DNA of 64,000 nucleotides. It comes from Trileptium ribeirensis. Its lineage: Eukaryota; Nematoda; Enoplea; Enoplida; Thoracostomopsidae. Under the pieces are notes generated by a model that worked only from the letters and a program-made list of their open reading frames with translations, was not told the DNA's origin and did not search any database. The stretch covers positions 62,001-126,000 of the forward strand of contig JASANE010030200.1 of NCBI GenBank assembly GCA_030248225.1. Direction: 5' to 3'. Shown piece by piece: positions 11,601-26,600 of this stretch. Position numbers and translations under genes: made by a program. How positions within the stretch are numbered: the stretch's first letter is position 1; every line of letters begins with the position of its first letter.

Positions 11601-14600
11601 GCGTTATTTTATTGCAGAGTATGATTACATCCTGCTTAAGCACTGTCAGACTCAAAGTATATAACGTCGCTGTTTGGTTCGCATTGTCTATATGTCCCGT
11701 GCAGACATGTCATCTGTCAAAACTCTAGTTCTGGCAGAAATATTTTGTCAGTAATCACCATCAACCATTGTACGGTTGTCCCGGCTGGATTTGATTACGC
11801 TGCACAATGACGACCAGCTTTCCGTAGTTTCGCCCCCCCCGCGCATTTTGTCTGACCTCTGGATCCGCTGCATTTCGAACCGGGTAGCGTTGTGGTTAAC
11901 AGTTGGTACTTCCCGTTGTACTTCGTTGCAGTCTAACACATTTAGCAACTTCCGCATTAAGTTAATTTGGATCCGCGGGAAGGTCATTTGTACGTTGCAG
12001 GAAGTCCAGAAACAGCAGATGCTTAAGCGATCTATCTGCAAATTTGCAGACAAGCTGTCAGGTTTCGGTTCCTTACAAAAGAAGAACCCAGTTATTATAT
12101 TACAGTCCGTCGTCGAATTTCGGTATTGGTGGTGAGGTCGAGATGGGATACACCCAGAATTCGATATCGCATGCTACGTTCAAACGCGTGTAGTTTATGC
12201 TCATGCGCAAGCTTCAGAAACTCGATTTCGTAGCCGTAGGTTGTTGCGCCAACAATGTCATCGGTAATAAAGTAGACTCTTTTCATTGTTTTTGTCAGGA
12301 TACGACCATTTGACCATAGATGGCATTACATATTCATAGAAGCTGTAGCCTTCGCAATTTGACCACAAATTAGTGCTGGTTGAACTGCTTAAATTTCGAA
12401 ATATTGAACGGCTTGAAAGTTTTAGATGTTCTGGCCATTTACGGTAACAAATTGTATTACTGAAGTCTTTGTTTTAAAGCTTCTTATAGTTAGTAAAACT
12501 CGATAAACATAGAAGGAAACCCCGTCTATCATATCCTGCAAACCAATAGTTTTCCAAAACGCTGATGTCATCGGCAATTGTTAGGATCGATGATGCTCTT
12601 AGCATTAGCAATTTTGACTTCTTTGCGAGCGTTCGTAAAGTTGTAATGAGTACAAAGTCAATCTCGAAGTCGAAGCGCAAAGGCGACGAGATACCATATT
12701 AACACCCGTAAGTGTATTAGACACTTCGATATCGGCGTTATACATCAGTTCATGATTACTCGTCGACCGCAGAACGGTGCGAAGAACTTGATAGTTTTTA
12801 TACGTTGTAAGAAAAACCAAAGTGTACAGGGACCAATGATATCAAAAGCAGTAATAAAGCCACTATATATACACAGGGTGCTTCTTAAGTAACCTTCCCT
12901 GTTTGTGTCTTAATTGTTCAACAACCAAAACGCGATTCAAAATATAATTTTGATGGCAAATAAACCACTACTCCACTTTAGTGCACAAAACATTAATTCT
13001 CACCTAAAGGACTAGCTGCGGCAAAAAATTTTTTGAGAAGCTCTGGCTCCACATTGGTCAGTTGATCAACCACATAGTGCTTGATTCCTTCAATTGTCTT
13101 AGGGCGCTGGCTGTAGACTTTCTGCTTTAATACTCCCTAGAGAAAGAAATCCGGTGGTGTCAAATCAGGCGATAGTGCGTTCCATTCAATGGGGCCACGT
13201 TTTCCGATCCAACGATCAGCGAAGTTTCATCAAGCCACTCTCGAACACGCTTTGCGTAATGAGCCGAAGCACCGTCCTGTTGAAAGAAGAATTCATCACT
13301 AACATAAAAGTTGCATAAAATCCGGCCGGAACTGTTGGTTTAACATTTTCAATAATTGTCCCCAGTTACAGTCTCATCAAAGAAGAATGGTCCGATTATT
13401 CCATCAGAGTGAAATTCGATGTAAACCGTGGTTCCAGCAGCGTGCTGTTAATGTTCAATAGTTTCGTGAGGATTATCATATCCCCAGTAACGACAGTTGT
13501 ATCAACCTCCCTTGGGACCTCAAAGGTAGTACCGCTTAGGCTACGTGCGCAACCTGTCCGGCAGGATCAGAACACATCCTGTGAACCGCTCCTGCGGCTT
13601 ACTAAGTTCCGTAGTCTCCTGGGTCTGACCCGGAAAAAGAGAAATTTGAACCGATTAGGTCCGCCCTCGAGGTTACGATAGCCGGGGTCGCATGGGCATT
13701 ACGTTTTGGAACTACGTAATGCAGCATCGTCCCGTTGATCAGATACACATACATAATTACGTTCATAGTTATGGAGACGTAAGTTACTAATAAAAAGAGC
13801 TGCATCAGTTCCCATGAATATACCAATAGTTTGTTTGAAGATACAGTTGCCGAACGTAAAGTATCTATTGAAAACAAGTGCTTTTTGGAGTTTTATAATA
13901 TTGTATTTTGTTAAATAATGTCGATCTGGGTGTGTGTATAGTTCTAGTATATGTTCAGGAACTTTTAAAAGTGGATACGAATATCATTTTATTTCTGTTT
14001 TTGAAAACTACGTTTAGCAGCTGTCCTAAGTTATCAATAATCCCACTATGATTTAGGGTAGTATACAGGGTGGTAGTTATGAGTGTTAATATTATGGAAT
14101 TTCCGAACCTTGCTAAGTTCTGTAACCGTTTTAACGATTGTTTTGTTACTATCTGTAATCCGAAGTTATCTTAACTCCTTAAATTACTATCTATAATCCA
14201 AAGTTTTACTTAACTCCGTTAAGTTAACGTTTACAACGTTGAATTAGTAAGTTATCCCATTTATCTATGAGATTATATGGAATTGTAGTTCTATTTTTCA
14301 GTTTGGTGCAATAATTACGTCTGACGTAAAAGAAGAAATAAAGTTGTCTGGTTAAAATTTGTCCATCAGCCTAAATTTAGGTTCCATTTCAAAAAATTTT
14401 CTTAGTTTATGATTATGTATGATATCTAATTTACCACTTATTACATGTCCGTAGTAGTTATCTCCTAAACACTAGAAGTACAGTTGCAGGTGTAATTATG
14501 TAGGAGCATGGGGTCATCAAAAGCTATCTGTCTATAGTTGAAAAATCGGGAGCCAATAGGAATGTTGTAGTTGAAGGCCGCCGCTGGTTTGAGGAATTTG

Positions 14601-17600
14601 GTTAGTTTTTGGTCAGATTTAATATTTGTATGCCAGATATTAAGTAATTCGTCTGATCATACACTTTATTTTTAAAGTTAATTATAATATATTGTTTGTT
14701 GTTACTTTTGATGCTTAGCTCCCGCTTATTCCTCTCTAAATAATGTGTTACAAGGTCATCTAGGATGTCTAAATAGGGAAGTCTCCACATTAACGTTAGG
14801 TGCGTTAAGGAATTGGTTAATATGTTTAATATTACCTTTACTGGAATTAAAGACCGTTTTGAAGATAATTTTATGTGTACGACATGTCTGCGATGTTTAA
14901 TGTATTAATTAAATTTTTAGGGTTAATCGTGTGTTCGTTTCTAATATTACAGCCCCGTCGCTTCCCACGGTTTCTTTTTTGTGAAGTTTCTAGAGTTTGT
15001 AGTTATAGCTATTAAGCATATTAAAGAGTACTGATTTGTCTTCCACCTATGTATCACGTTTAAACCGTATGGGATTTTTGTACGTAATTGACATTACAGT
15101 GTCCCGTATTAATATGTTCACAACTCAATTTACTGTGTTTTTGTTATTTCTTAAAATTGCATTTCTGTGTTCTCTGAATCTATCTTTAAGGGATCTAGCC
15201 GTTACTCCAACGTATTGTATACTACAAATATTACAAGTACTAAGAAAAATAACGTTTTGGTATTACAGTTAAAGTTAGTACTGTAGTCTATATTTTGTCT
15301 TGATGTGTTAAAATCTAGGACCATAAATTTGGTGTTGTTATAAGAGCTGGTGAAGAACGTACTCGGTTCCATGTAGTTGAATTTAATACATCTGTTGGTA
15401 CAGATACTTTTAATTATAAGCATAATTAGGTAATACAGTAATGACCCACCTCCCGTAGTGTTCTAACCCTGAGACAGAGTGCGATCCGTAGTTATATTGG
15501 CGTCCGAAGAAAAGGAGACCGTAGACCCGGCTATTGTAAGTCCCCCTGACCATTAAAGGCCTTCCGGGGAATAGGAGCCGTGTTTGTATTTGTGTGAATT
15601 TTGGAAGGAAACGGCGAATTAACAAGTGGGAAGCCAACTCCACCAAACACCAGGAATAAGCGGTGTACTTAGCATTTGCGAAAATTCTAACCGCAAGGAC
15701 GCGGTGAGCAGTGAAGGATTTAAATGAAATAATAGAAGTAGAAATAGGAAATAGGAATGTTGTCGTTAACGATCAATTAAATTAAATAAAGTCACTTAAA
15801 CCCAGTGTATAAAATTTTGTTGTTAAAGTTTATCTAAATTTGAAAGTTTGAGTGGAGTTGATTAAGTTTCGAATTGACAAGATAGGCTGTTAAATTTGAT
15901 AATACATTGAATTATTTCAGAAATGGTATATGTATACATACCAGAGAAATATAAGACCACAGAAAAAGGTTAATTGGAAGTATATTAAGATATATATCAG
16001 GGAGTAACCGGAATTCCGGTTCCGGCGAAAATCGTGTTCCGGTTGCGGTTCCGGCAAAGGACAAAAACCATACCGGAACCGGAATTCCGGTTTAAAAGTT
16101 TGTTTGAAATTTTCCACGTTTTTGGCTTCATCTGTGATCCAAGCATATGTAATATATATTATACAATGATCAAGCTCCAATACAACCAAACAAAAGAAAA
16201 GATTAACTAAGCAATTTGACGTTTGAAACGTAAGTTGGGCACGTAATTTCAGTTGGAATTTTTCATAATAACCTGCAGGACTTTGTTAACAAATCAAAGC
16301 CACGTCGATGCTTGTAGCAGCTATTTCGCACATCCAGAAGTCTGTGGGGTACCTTTCAATTAAACCGGTCCAACTCGGTAAGTACTTAGGGATAAGTACT
16401 TAGGGTATGCTTGGCTAACATAAATTGCTTCAAGAACCCGCCAATGCGCTTGTAAACTTGGTAAATCAGTCTAAATTGAAGTAAACTAAGCGAAGTAAAG
16501 TAAGCAACGCAGCTAGAAACTGCTTTCTTGGCAAAGAACTGTATTTATTGAAACTGTGCGAGCAGCATCACAGTGTGTCTCATTTATAGCATTATGATTA
16601 GAAAGTTATCATCATTATCATCTAACTTACGGGCACTGTTTGTCCAAAACTTACGGGCACTAGCCTGAACAGTGTCCCGGACCACTGATCAGAAAATTAA
16701 CTTCTATCTATTATTTTCTCTTAGAATCATATAAACCAATAATTTCAAGTTTCCTACAGAAGAACATGTAACAAACGTATGTGTAGTAAAGGAGGGAGAC
16801 TGGAGACAGAGCGAAAGTGTGTATTCTACGCCCCAAGCTTTGTAAGCATATTCGATTTGACGCAGTATACGCAACGGTGTATAGTGGAAGGTATTTTTTG
16901 CTCCGGGTGTCCAAAAATCGACATATTTGATCGATAAATAAACATTATTAGCTTCCTCAGTCTCTTTAAAGTTTCAGAAAGGCAATAATACCACCGCAAT
17001 ACATTAAGTTTAATGTAAAAGTTATTTTTAATGCATTTTAAATCCACTATACCTTGATTTCTTCCTTCATCTGTTTTACTATATATAAATTTCTAAGACC
17101 AAGTTCCGGATCCGGTTTAAATGGACGGTTCCGGTTGCTGGTTCCGGTTCCGGCAAATTTCGGTTCCGGTTATTCCCTGATATATATGTGTGTGATAAAT
17201 TAGTAAATAAATAAAATGAAATAAAACAAAACAAACCAGTTATTATATAATTAATTATTAAAGTACTGGAAAGCGTATAAACGCCGGCAGGCTCAGGGTT
17301 GGAGGAGAGTCTCAGCCCTCGACTTGCCGCCATGAATCTACCCAAATAATAAAAAGGTCCAGGACAAAATACAAGCTCGAGTTTCGATGATCGTTCAAAG
17401 TTCCGCAATTGTTCAGGAATAAGACAAAAATTATAATAACGTGGAACAAACCTGTACCATAACTTTTCAGGAGTTTATCATCGACTATTTTCTCGATTTA
17501 CCAAAAAATCTTGTCAATTATTTGAGTTAGTTATGGGACATTTCATGTACTTTCAGATATGCTATTATTGAAACGAGAGGAGTTCCCACTAAGGGCGCTA

Positions 17601-20600
17601 GCGGGAAAATACTTAAAATATCTTTTGCCTGTCACTGTCATTCCTAACTCATTCTCGGATTGACGGATTTCGGCAGATTTTTTGTTCGATAGCAAAAGTG
17701 ATGACGACGTGCTCTTTAGTTGAATACGAACAGCTCCGACTCCATCTTCAGTGTTAAAATGCCTAAAGAATTTTTAAGGGTTCTTTGGCAAATCTGGTCA
17801 TAACAGTTCATGTATTTCGCAGCCCATATCTCGCGACACAGGATTCGCATCGAAAAATGGAGACCACCGTGGAATCAGTTCATCGAGATCTTCAGCTTTG
17901 CAGATTACGACTTTGCAGTTTCAAGTGTTTACGGTCGATAAGCCGATTTTCAAAATGCGCGTTTTCGTTAATTGTCTGATTATTATTGCATGTATTGAGT
18001 CAAGTTTGGTCAATATATAGGTATTTCTGAAGACTGTAATAATGATTTAGTTAGCTTGAGTCAGCGTGCATATTTTAAGCCCTTTCATTAGTTTTCAATG
18101 ATTTTTGGGTCAGCAGATTTCCAGAATATAGTCTGTCTTCTGTTATTTAGTTACGTATTGTGTATAGGACATCAAGAATTGCATCTATAGGTTTTCCGGT
18201 ATGCTGAATACTATGATTTGTTATCTATAGTCCAGCACTAGTATCTTGTGTCATTTCAGATGTTTTGTTGGGTTTATGGCCAATGAACCCGATTTCCATA
18301 AGTATGTGTTTAGTAGTTTGGTTCATGGCATGTAAAATAGTTTATATATAAGTTTTTCGGTATTATGTAGAGCTAGTGTGCATATTTCATGCCTTTTCAT
18401 GGGTTTTCAGTCGATTTAGTGTTAATGAACTCGATTTCGAGAATATTGTCTGTCTTCAGCTGTTCGGTTATGCGTGAGTAAACTTAAGGTGACCCCCAAC
18501 CATCCTATTTTGTCATCGCCGATATCGAATCGCAAACCCTTGTTACGGAAAAGGCTCAATTTCATTTTGGTTTTTCGGTAACAGAAAATTGCAAAATCAA
18601 ATTCAAGTGCCACAAGTTAGACCTTGTGTTCGAACAGAATTTCGGCCATTTCAATTTGCAGAAATTCTGTACCCTAATGCATTAGCATTTAAATTTGAAT
18701 TATTCAGTGTTCGCGAACAAATTTAATGCAAAACTGACAATCAAATCAACAAATTTTCGTTCTCAAAAATTCGGGTAATTTTACTTGAATCTTCGCAAAC
18801 ACAAAATGGTCAGATTTCAATCGCGAGCGCTGTGTTCGCGAACAGTTTTACGCCGAATTTCAATTGACCAAAAAGCGCTCCGTAACAAATTTTATGCAGA
18901 AATACAAAATAGGATGATTGGCGGGATCACCTTAAGTTTACTCGCGCATAACTTATTGCATACAGATAATCAAGATTGTCTATATAAGTTTTTGTTTGAG
19001 TACGATGGTTTGGTTATCTAGAGACCAACACAAATACTTAGTGCGTTGTCAGTTGTTTTCCATCGCTTTGGCATTGGCGATGTTTTAGGATTTTCAATGG
19101 ATTAAACGTTAAAGAGGTTTTAGGGTGGTATGAACATCAAACACAGCCAGTTGCAGGTAATTAAACAAAATGATAATTTAAAAATATAACAACCCTCGCT
19201 CCGTTTCACCCTCGCTTGCGAGTTACTAGTAGATTATGTAGCATGCAGAATAGGTGGTGTACCTTAACTTATGTCAAACACGTATTATAAGGCTTGAAGG
19301 ATTCGAGAGGTTTTAGGAAGGTATATACGTTAAATGTAAACCTGTTAAAGATGATTGCACGTAATATCAACTTATAAATGCAACCTCGCTCGCTCCGTCT
19401 CCCTTTCACCCTTCCCTGCGAGATATTAGTACATAGGTTATCTGATGGCGTTCAAAATAACTTGTAACTAAATAAGTGACGACAAATGAAATATCAGTGT
19501 CGACCTTAAGCGCTTTGAAAACCACTGAAAATCATCGTACTGTCATGTTGGGTTCAAGATGAGCATACCATCGTCATCAAGGATTTGAAAAATCTATAAA
19601 CTCCATAAAAAGTAAAATTTAAGAGTTATTACTAAGTAAATTTTTTGCTTGGTGCTGGTGAATTGTGATATTTATTATATGTTTATTTAATCCGTTCAAC
19701 AAGATGTTTACATTGTTTCAATGTTATAACCCTGCGGGACGGTGACGTAGCAAAATGTGATAAATTTTGGCGCCGAAAATTGTCCAATTTAGGCAATTTT
19801 CTAATAGATGTATGTAGGTCTATAATACGTTTTCGTGCGTTGCTAAATAAGATAAAAGCAAATTGCATTTGCATGTTATTCATCAAATAAGGCAAGTCTG
19901 AAGGACCCTAATACTAAAAAATTACTCTTCAAGTTATAATTTTTCTTAAAACTTGTGATTTGTAAATTTTTGAAGTTTTTCTTTTTGAACATTGGAAACA
20001 GAAATAAAGATTTGTTTTTCAGTTTTAATATAAGACCAAAATGGCCGTAGCGTTATCATTGAAGTATATACTGCCGGTTTACAATTATTGTTGTGAGACT
20101 TAAAGGGAACGTAGGGACCTGAATGTGGGACCATGAAATTGTCAGTAGAGCAGAATAGCCACACTCACTCCCTTTCCCCTCGATTTGCAAGTAATTAGTC
20201 TTGATAGGAGGCCCGTCTCTGGAAACGCTGACGGCCGTATGCACAGCTTTGCGAAGGAACACTGAAAAATCTTTGCGATTTTGACCCGGATGAAAGAGTC
20301 GGCGTCACTTTAACTGTTTGATGGAAAAATCCAGACACTCGAATTATAGCCAACAAATTAACCTAAAATTTTATGGCTATGCGAGCATATAACGGAAACG
20401 AAGCCGCCATGTATTCCCGCTATGAGACTGCTACTTCGCTTCTTATTCGACCTCCCCAGGCTATCCAGTTTATCGGCACAAGGTAAATTTTGGCCTCCCC
20501 AGTCCATGTCTCCAGGTACTTTTATGGCCCACTAAAAATTACAAATTTTTTCATGAGCTAAAAACGAGAATTTTCCCAGTTTTGGCTAAAAATCTCCACA

Positions 20601-23600
20601 TTTTGGGGACTAAAATCATTAATTACGATCAATTATTGCCAGATGAGACATTTTTAACGGGTTTCTGACGATTACAGTAATTTATATTGCCGCATTCAAC
20701 TGGGAGGCACCGAAATGAAATGGGAGAATCGCTCCACGGTAATTTTCGGTTCAACGCAGATCCGAACTGGAGGTCTCCCAAGCTCATACCTCCAGTAGGG
20801 AATAACCGGCACAGTCCATATTAGCCGGATCCGGAACCTGGCCTTCGGCATTTATATATAGTAAAACAGATGAAGGGAGAAATGAAAGCACATTGGATTT
20901 AAAATGTATTAAAAATAACTTTTACATTAAACTTAATGTATTCAGGTTTATTATTGCATTATTGCCTCTCTGGAACTTTGAAAAGACTTTGAAGCTAATA
21001 ATTTTTATTTGTCGATCAATATGTTGGTTTCTGGGCCCCCAGATCAAAAAATGCCTTCCATTATACAGTCTTGCGTAAATTGCGTGAGACTGAATGTGCT
21101 TGTAACTAAACATGCTTACATGGAGCCTAGACTAAACACTTTTGTTCTGTCTCCAATCGCTTTCATTTGCTACACATACGTATGTTACTGGTTATTCTGC
21201 AGGAAACTTAAAATTATTGGTTTATATTTTTCTAACAGAAAATAAAGGAAGGTATACTATAATTTTCTGGTCAGTGGTCAGACGTTGTTTGGGCTAGCGT
21301 TGGGCATCCAGTGCCCGTCAGCTAGATGATAATGATTATAAGTTTCTAATCAGAATGCTATAAAGGAGACAAACTGTTATACTGCTCGCACAGTTTCAAC
21401 AAGTGCAGTTCATGGCCAGGAACGCAGTTTCTGGCTGCGGTGCACATATGTTACTTTACTTCAATGTCGTCAGATTTACAAATTTTACAAGCGCACTGGC
21501 TGATGCGTGACGAAATTTACATTAGTTAAGCTTACAGCTAAGTACTTCTATATTATCCATACTCTGTTACCGAGTTATTCCGGTTTAATTCAACATACCT
21601 CGCAGACTTCTGAATGTGTAAAATAGCTGTTACAAGCATCGAGCTGGCTTTGTTTTGTTAACAAACATCTGCAACAATAAGATGAAACATTCCTACTGAA
21701 ATTATGTGTCTACTTCTGTTTCACTCGGCAAATTTGTTGAGTTAATCTTTTGTTTTGTTTGATTGTATCGGAACTTGATCATTGTGTATATTACATGTGT
21801 TTGGACTACAGATTAATCAAAAATAGCGAACATTTCAAACAAAAAATTTTAAACCGGAATACCGGTTTCGGCATGGTTTTTGCCTTTTACCCGAACCGCA
21901 ACCGGAATACGATTTTCGTGGCATAATATTGGCAGTTTGGAGAAGCCAGGAGATATAAGGCTCACCTTCTGCAATTTGTTGTAATGTTGCCCTTAATGTA
22001 CCGGTGATGTATTGTCTTAATAGGATTTGGACGCCTGGTTGGGGGAATATTGGTCTGAAACTTGAAAGTTACTTATCCGCTGCGTAGCTACATTGTCTTC
22101 GTTTGGACGCCTGGTCGGGGGAATATTAGTCTGAAATTTGAAAGTTACTTATCCGCTGCGTAGCTACATTGTCTTCTTTTGCAGTCGCGTCACGGGTTGC
22201 TTACTATTATTTAACCATATAAGATTTTTAAGAACTACCATGGCAGACACAGATTCTTTAGGTAGCAATGATTTAGTTTCCATACAGAGCCACTGATAAC
22301 GTGCAGTTCAGTTCGTGCTGAACTCGTTTATAAAGGTTGTGTTTTAACGTCAGTGAACATAAATGTAGAGCTTGCTCAACGACCAATACTTAGTCGTAGT
22401 GCCCGGTTTAACTTTTGTTTATCGCCACCAAAACCACTATCAGAATCAACGGAACATCCATGACTAACGTGGGTCAACAAACCTTTAATACGTGTATAAA
22501 ATGTTTAGAAATCAGTGAACACAGGTCTAAAGTCTAACACATTATATACATTGTGGTTGCAGCAAATGTAATTTGTGTTGACACATATTATAGTCGATCA
22601 TGTCATTTGAGCAGGGTTGTAGCGATACTGCAATGTTCTTCTCTTGCGAACGATTATGCGACACAAGAAGGTTCGAGCGCGCCTCGCCAGGAGTTTGAAA
22701 ATTGCGCTAATAATCATTGCGGCACACGACCGCGCATATATAGTAGCCGCCAGAAATGATCGCTGATTGCTCGATGTCACAGTACTGCTCGTACAAAAAT
22801 CGACAGTTATTTCTGTCGCTTATTGTGTGTTCACACTAGTTTCGGAACCTCAACCAGCACGCTTTCGGCACGACTTTACAAAAGTGTGTGCATTAATCTC
22901 CATATAGTATTCGTGTGTTGTTCAACGCTTTGGTCGTTTGAAGAAAAAGATTTAAAAATGAAGAGTAAAATTGATAAATTATTACAATAGTGCACGGTAA
23001 CTCAGCACGGTGCTTTGTTGGGTTTGCTCAGAATTTTAAATATTTTAAAAGAAGCTTCCTTTTATGACTGTTGTTTTCAAGTTATTGCTACTAATTAATT
23101 ATATATTTTGAAATGTTTTAATATAATAAATATTAAAATGTTGTTCTAGCGAAGGTGGCTTCTTTAAAGCCATCCTCAGTTTTCCTCACGATTATCCTCA
23201 AAGACCTCCAAAAATGCGATTTGTGACAGAAATATGGCATCCTAACGGTATGAAAAATGTATTTGTTTCAATTAAGACGAGCCGATAAATTTTACATTAC
23301 TAACGGGAAATTATATATAATACTGAGGAGGTTGATAGAGCTTTTCTGCAGGTAATGGAACAGAACCTACGAACCCCTGCTGCTTTAAACAAAGTGTGAG
23401 TTGGCGAGAGCAGAATCTGCAGTTTACAGTAATTTTGGCCTCGGGATCTCTAAAAATTGCTTTTGCTACAGGGTTGAAGAATTGTTGGAAATTTACGGTC
23501 GAAATTATGCTTTCCGACAGTTCTCTTATATTGGATTCGTTTGATACCCAAATTTGGCTGTGTCAAAAAATTTTTACGTAGCCGGTGGACCGTTAAACGA

Positions 23601-26600
23601 ATTTATTGCTCACAAACTTTCCTTCTTTTTAACCCCGTTCATACGACTCGTATGGTTGTATTGGTAACCGGGATTGGAGTTGTATGGTGTTTAACTATCA
23701 TGATATAGTAAAAGGATGACTCGTTTTTAATTTTTTTTTTGATATCTAATCTCTATAATGGTGTGCTGGCCCCAGGGCCGGTTTTTTGCCATAGCAGGAA
23801 TCTTAATGCGATATCGTAAATTCATACTTCGCTGTTCTCCAGAACTCTTAACGGCTATTTAATCTTAAAGTATTCCTTCATAATTATATTTTTCATTTTA
23901 TGCCCCCTCAGAGTGTAGTTTATTACGAACTAAGTCATTGCGCTTCGTATTGTTTGATTGAAATTATTTTGTAGTCAGCTAAAGATTGTATTATTAACAT
24001 GCTGTAGGCTACATATTGGCGGTTTTTTGAAAAATTTACCGCGGTATGTCTGAAAAATTTATCATTAGGCATTGGTGAACTTGGTATAATGAGTGAAACA
24101 TGCGTAGCTAAGAAGTAGTTGTATAGTAGTGAAAATTGACAATCTCCGTTATCGGTTTTGAGTAACACACATAACTCAACTTTGGCTGGCGGATTGATTT
24201 GAGCTTTGAATAGTGAAATTTCTATTTTCCCCCAAAAGTGGGCCGAAGTGCTCGTGTGGGGTCGCGAAGTTGTCGAACAAAACACGTTATTTATTATATC
24301 TCAACAACCGGACTGGATAGCGTATTCATGTGGGCTCGTTTAGCAAAGCAAATAATCCTTTGTACGATTGTTAAAACGCTTTGTTTCAGCTCTTAAGCTG
24401 CATTATTCATGTTGAAATGATCTTAAAGGGCACATGAAACTCAAAATACACGAAAATTGCATTATCTTATAGTTACATGGTGCTAATGGTGCTCATTATT
24501 GAATTCTTAGGGTTAACGATAAATTCTTCTTTTCATGTAGTGAAATGTGGTACTGTTTGTTTATAAATTTTTTTGTGGCATGCATAACGAATATTTGCAA
24601 CGTTCGATCATCTCGCACGATAGCTCAAACGAAAGTTCGAAGTCTCAAATTGTACCTTTTTGTTAAGGCCGCAAACAAATTACAAGTTCTTCCCCTAAAA
24701 CTAGACTGAAGTCTTGAGCTCGAGTCGGGTCAAAACGGGGTCTGACGGAACACGTCTTTGGCAGTATCACGGAGTGCAGACATTACAGTAAAATAAATTT
24801 CGTTTTGTAGAGATATTAAGGCTCTAAGCTTGCCGTTGGGTTGGGATCCAAAGGATTGTTAAAATCCCCCATGAAACCGAATTGAATGAAAACGGTTGTA
24901 TTTGTATAATAGTGAAAATACATGGTTCATCTTGGGCTCATATTGTAAAGGTGAAGAAGATCTATGTAACTGAAAATTGTTCGTTATTGTGTTGGTTACT
25001 TATACTATAGGTGGGATGAAAATTGGTTTTAAACTGGATCCAAGAGACCAGAGATACAAGAAAAATGTTATATTTCCATGCGACAATATTATAACATGTT
25101 ACCTTAATTTTGTAGAGCGAGAAAAAATGTATATATGATGCGTTATTGTGGTGATTGTGGTTACATATGTTGTGGCATTGGTTAAAATGTGTTTCAAATG
25201 AGCTCATGAGACCCAGAATACATAAAAACGGCCATGTCTACATATCCAATAAAAATGTATGCATCATCTTGTGGTACCATTCTATGCACAAGTGACACGT
25301 TATTGTTATTACTTATGTTGCTGGCCTGTCCACAGCCCTCCGAAAATTATTGGCAGGGGAACTTAAAAATCCCACGTTCATTCTCGTGGTAAATTTCAAA
25401 GTGGGTGAGGGGGATAAGTTTTGCTTAAAATACTAAATATTTCTATACTGCCGTGCATGTATTTTCAATGTATAAAACCATGTTTCAGCATTAGTAATAG
25501 TGGTAATTAATGTTTAAGAAACATTTTACATACAAAAACATAAAAATGTTGGATTTAGGTAAACATTGGAGGGTCGGCCGAGTGTAGGACCGACAGGGAT
25601 AATCTCACGAACATGGGGGATTTAAACACTAGCACAACCCACTGAGAGGAGGTCAATGTTGTAGATTTAGGTAAAACTGGATTTTGAAATGGGCCTTCTA
25701 ACGCGAAGTGCACCAAAATTGCCATACCTCTACAGGACAAGTTATAAAATTTTATATGACATACTGTCATCAGTATACATACATTGTATACTGATACACT
25801 CAGAATTCAGCAACTAGGCCTCAGCAAGTCCATAGTTTATGTTGCGGCATTTGGTTAGAATGGGCCCCATGAGATCCAAACTACACGAAAAGTATATCTG
25901 TTTCCTCAACTATTCAAGCAAACTGGCTGATATCTATTCGGCTGCTCATTGTATAGGCTGATGTTCAATATAGCTGTGCACGTTTCTCTTAATCACATAT
26001 TCAATGCTCAGAATTCACTACCTTATGTATGAAAAAATTTACCGGTTATTGAATTCTGAGGGTAATGATTGAAACGAGTGTAGCGATGAGTTATCACTAT
26101 TCAGTGTGGTAAATTTCGGCGGTGTCCTTTTCTGATTTTCGGGGACTGACACGCATAACTCAAACTAGACTAACCGGATTGACCAGCGCGATAGCTCATT
26201 CGAAAGCGTTAAATCTCTGTTTCTGTAGAATACCACCTATTCCATCATCTTCTCCTAAAATGGTCCCAAGGTTCTCGGATCATGTCTGAAAAGATGTGAG
26301 CTGTATTTCGATACCTGATATCTGCAGATATTTGAGTAAAACCAGGTTATGTTGTAGAATAAACAAAGCTCTATAAGAACGTGTATATTGCGTTGCTAAA
26401 CTGTTGTGCAGTATTTGTGTCACAATAGGTTTTAAATGGGCCTTTGAAGACTCCGGGGAAAACCACGTATGTCCATTTTTTGACGAAATTTTGATTAGAT
26501 ATTAGCACCACCTAAACCAAAATTTCACGTAGAATCGCGTAGTGCAGTTATTTTTTGCGTATGTCCGTCCAGTAATGAGGTATTAACGAAAACAATCATG

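Noticed and set aside
11748..12135. Antisense pair of frames of 101 and 119 codons.
   Set aside because: No motif of the neighbouring RTE/jockey-like relic could be recognised in either frame, so I did not extend that fragment leftwards.
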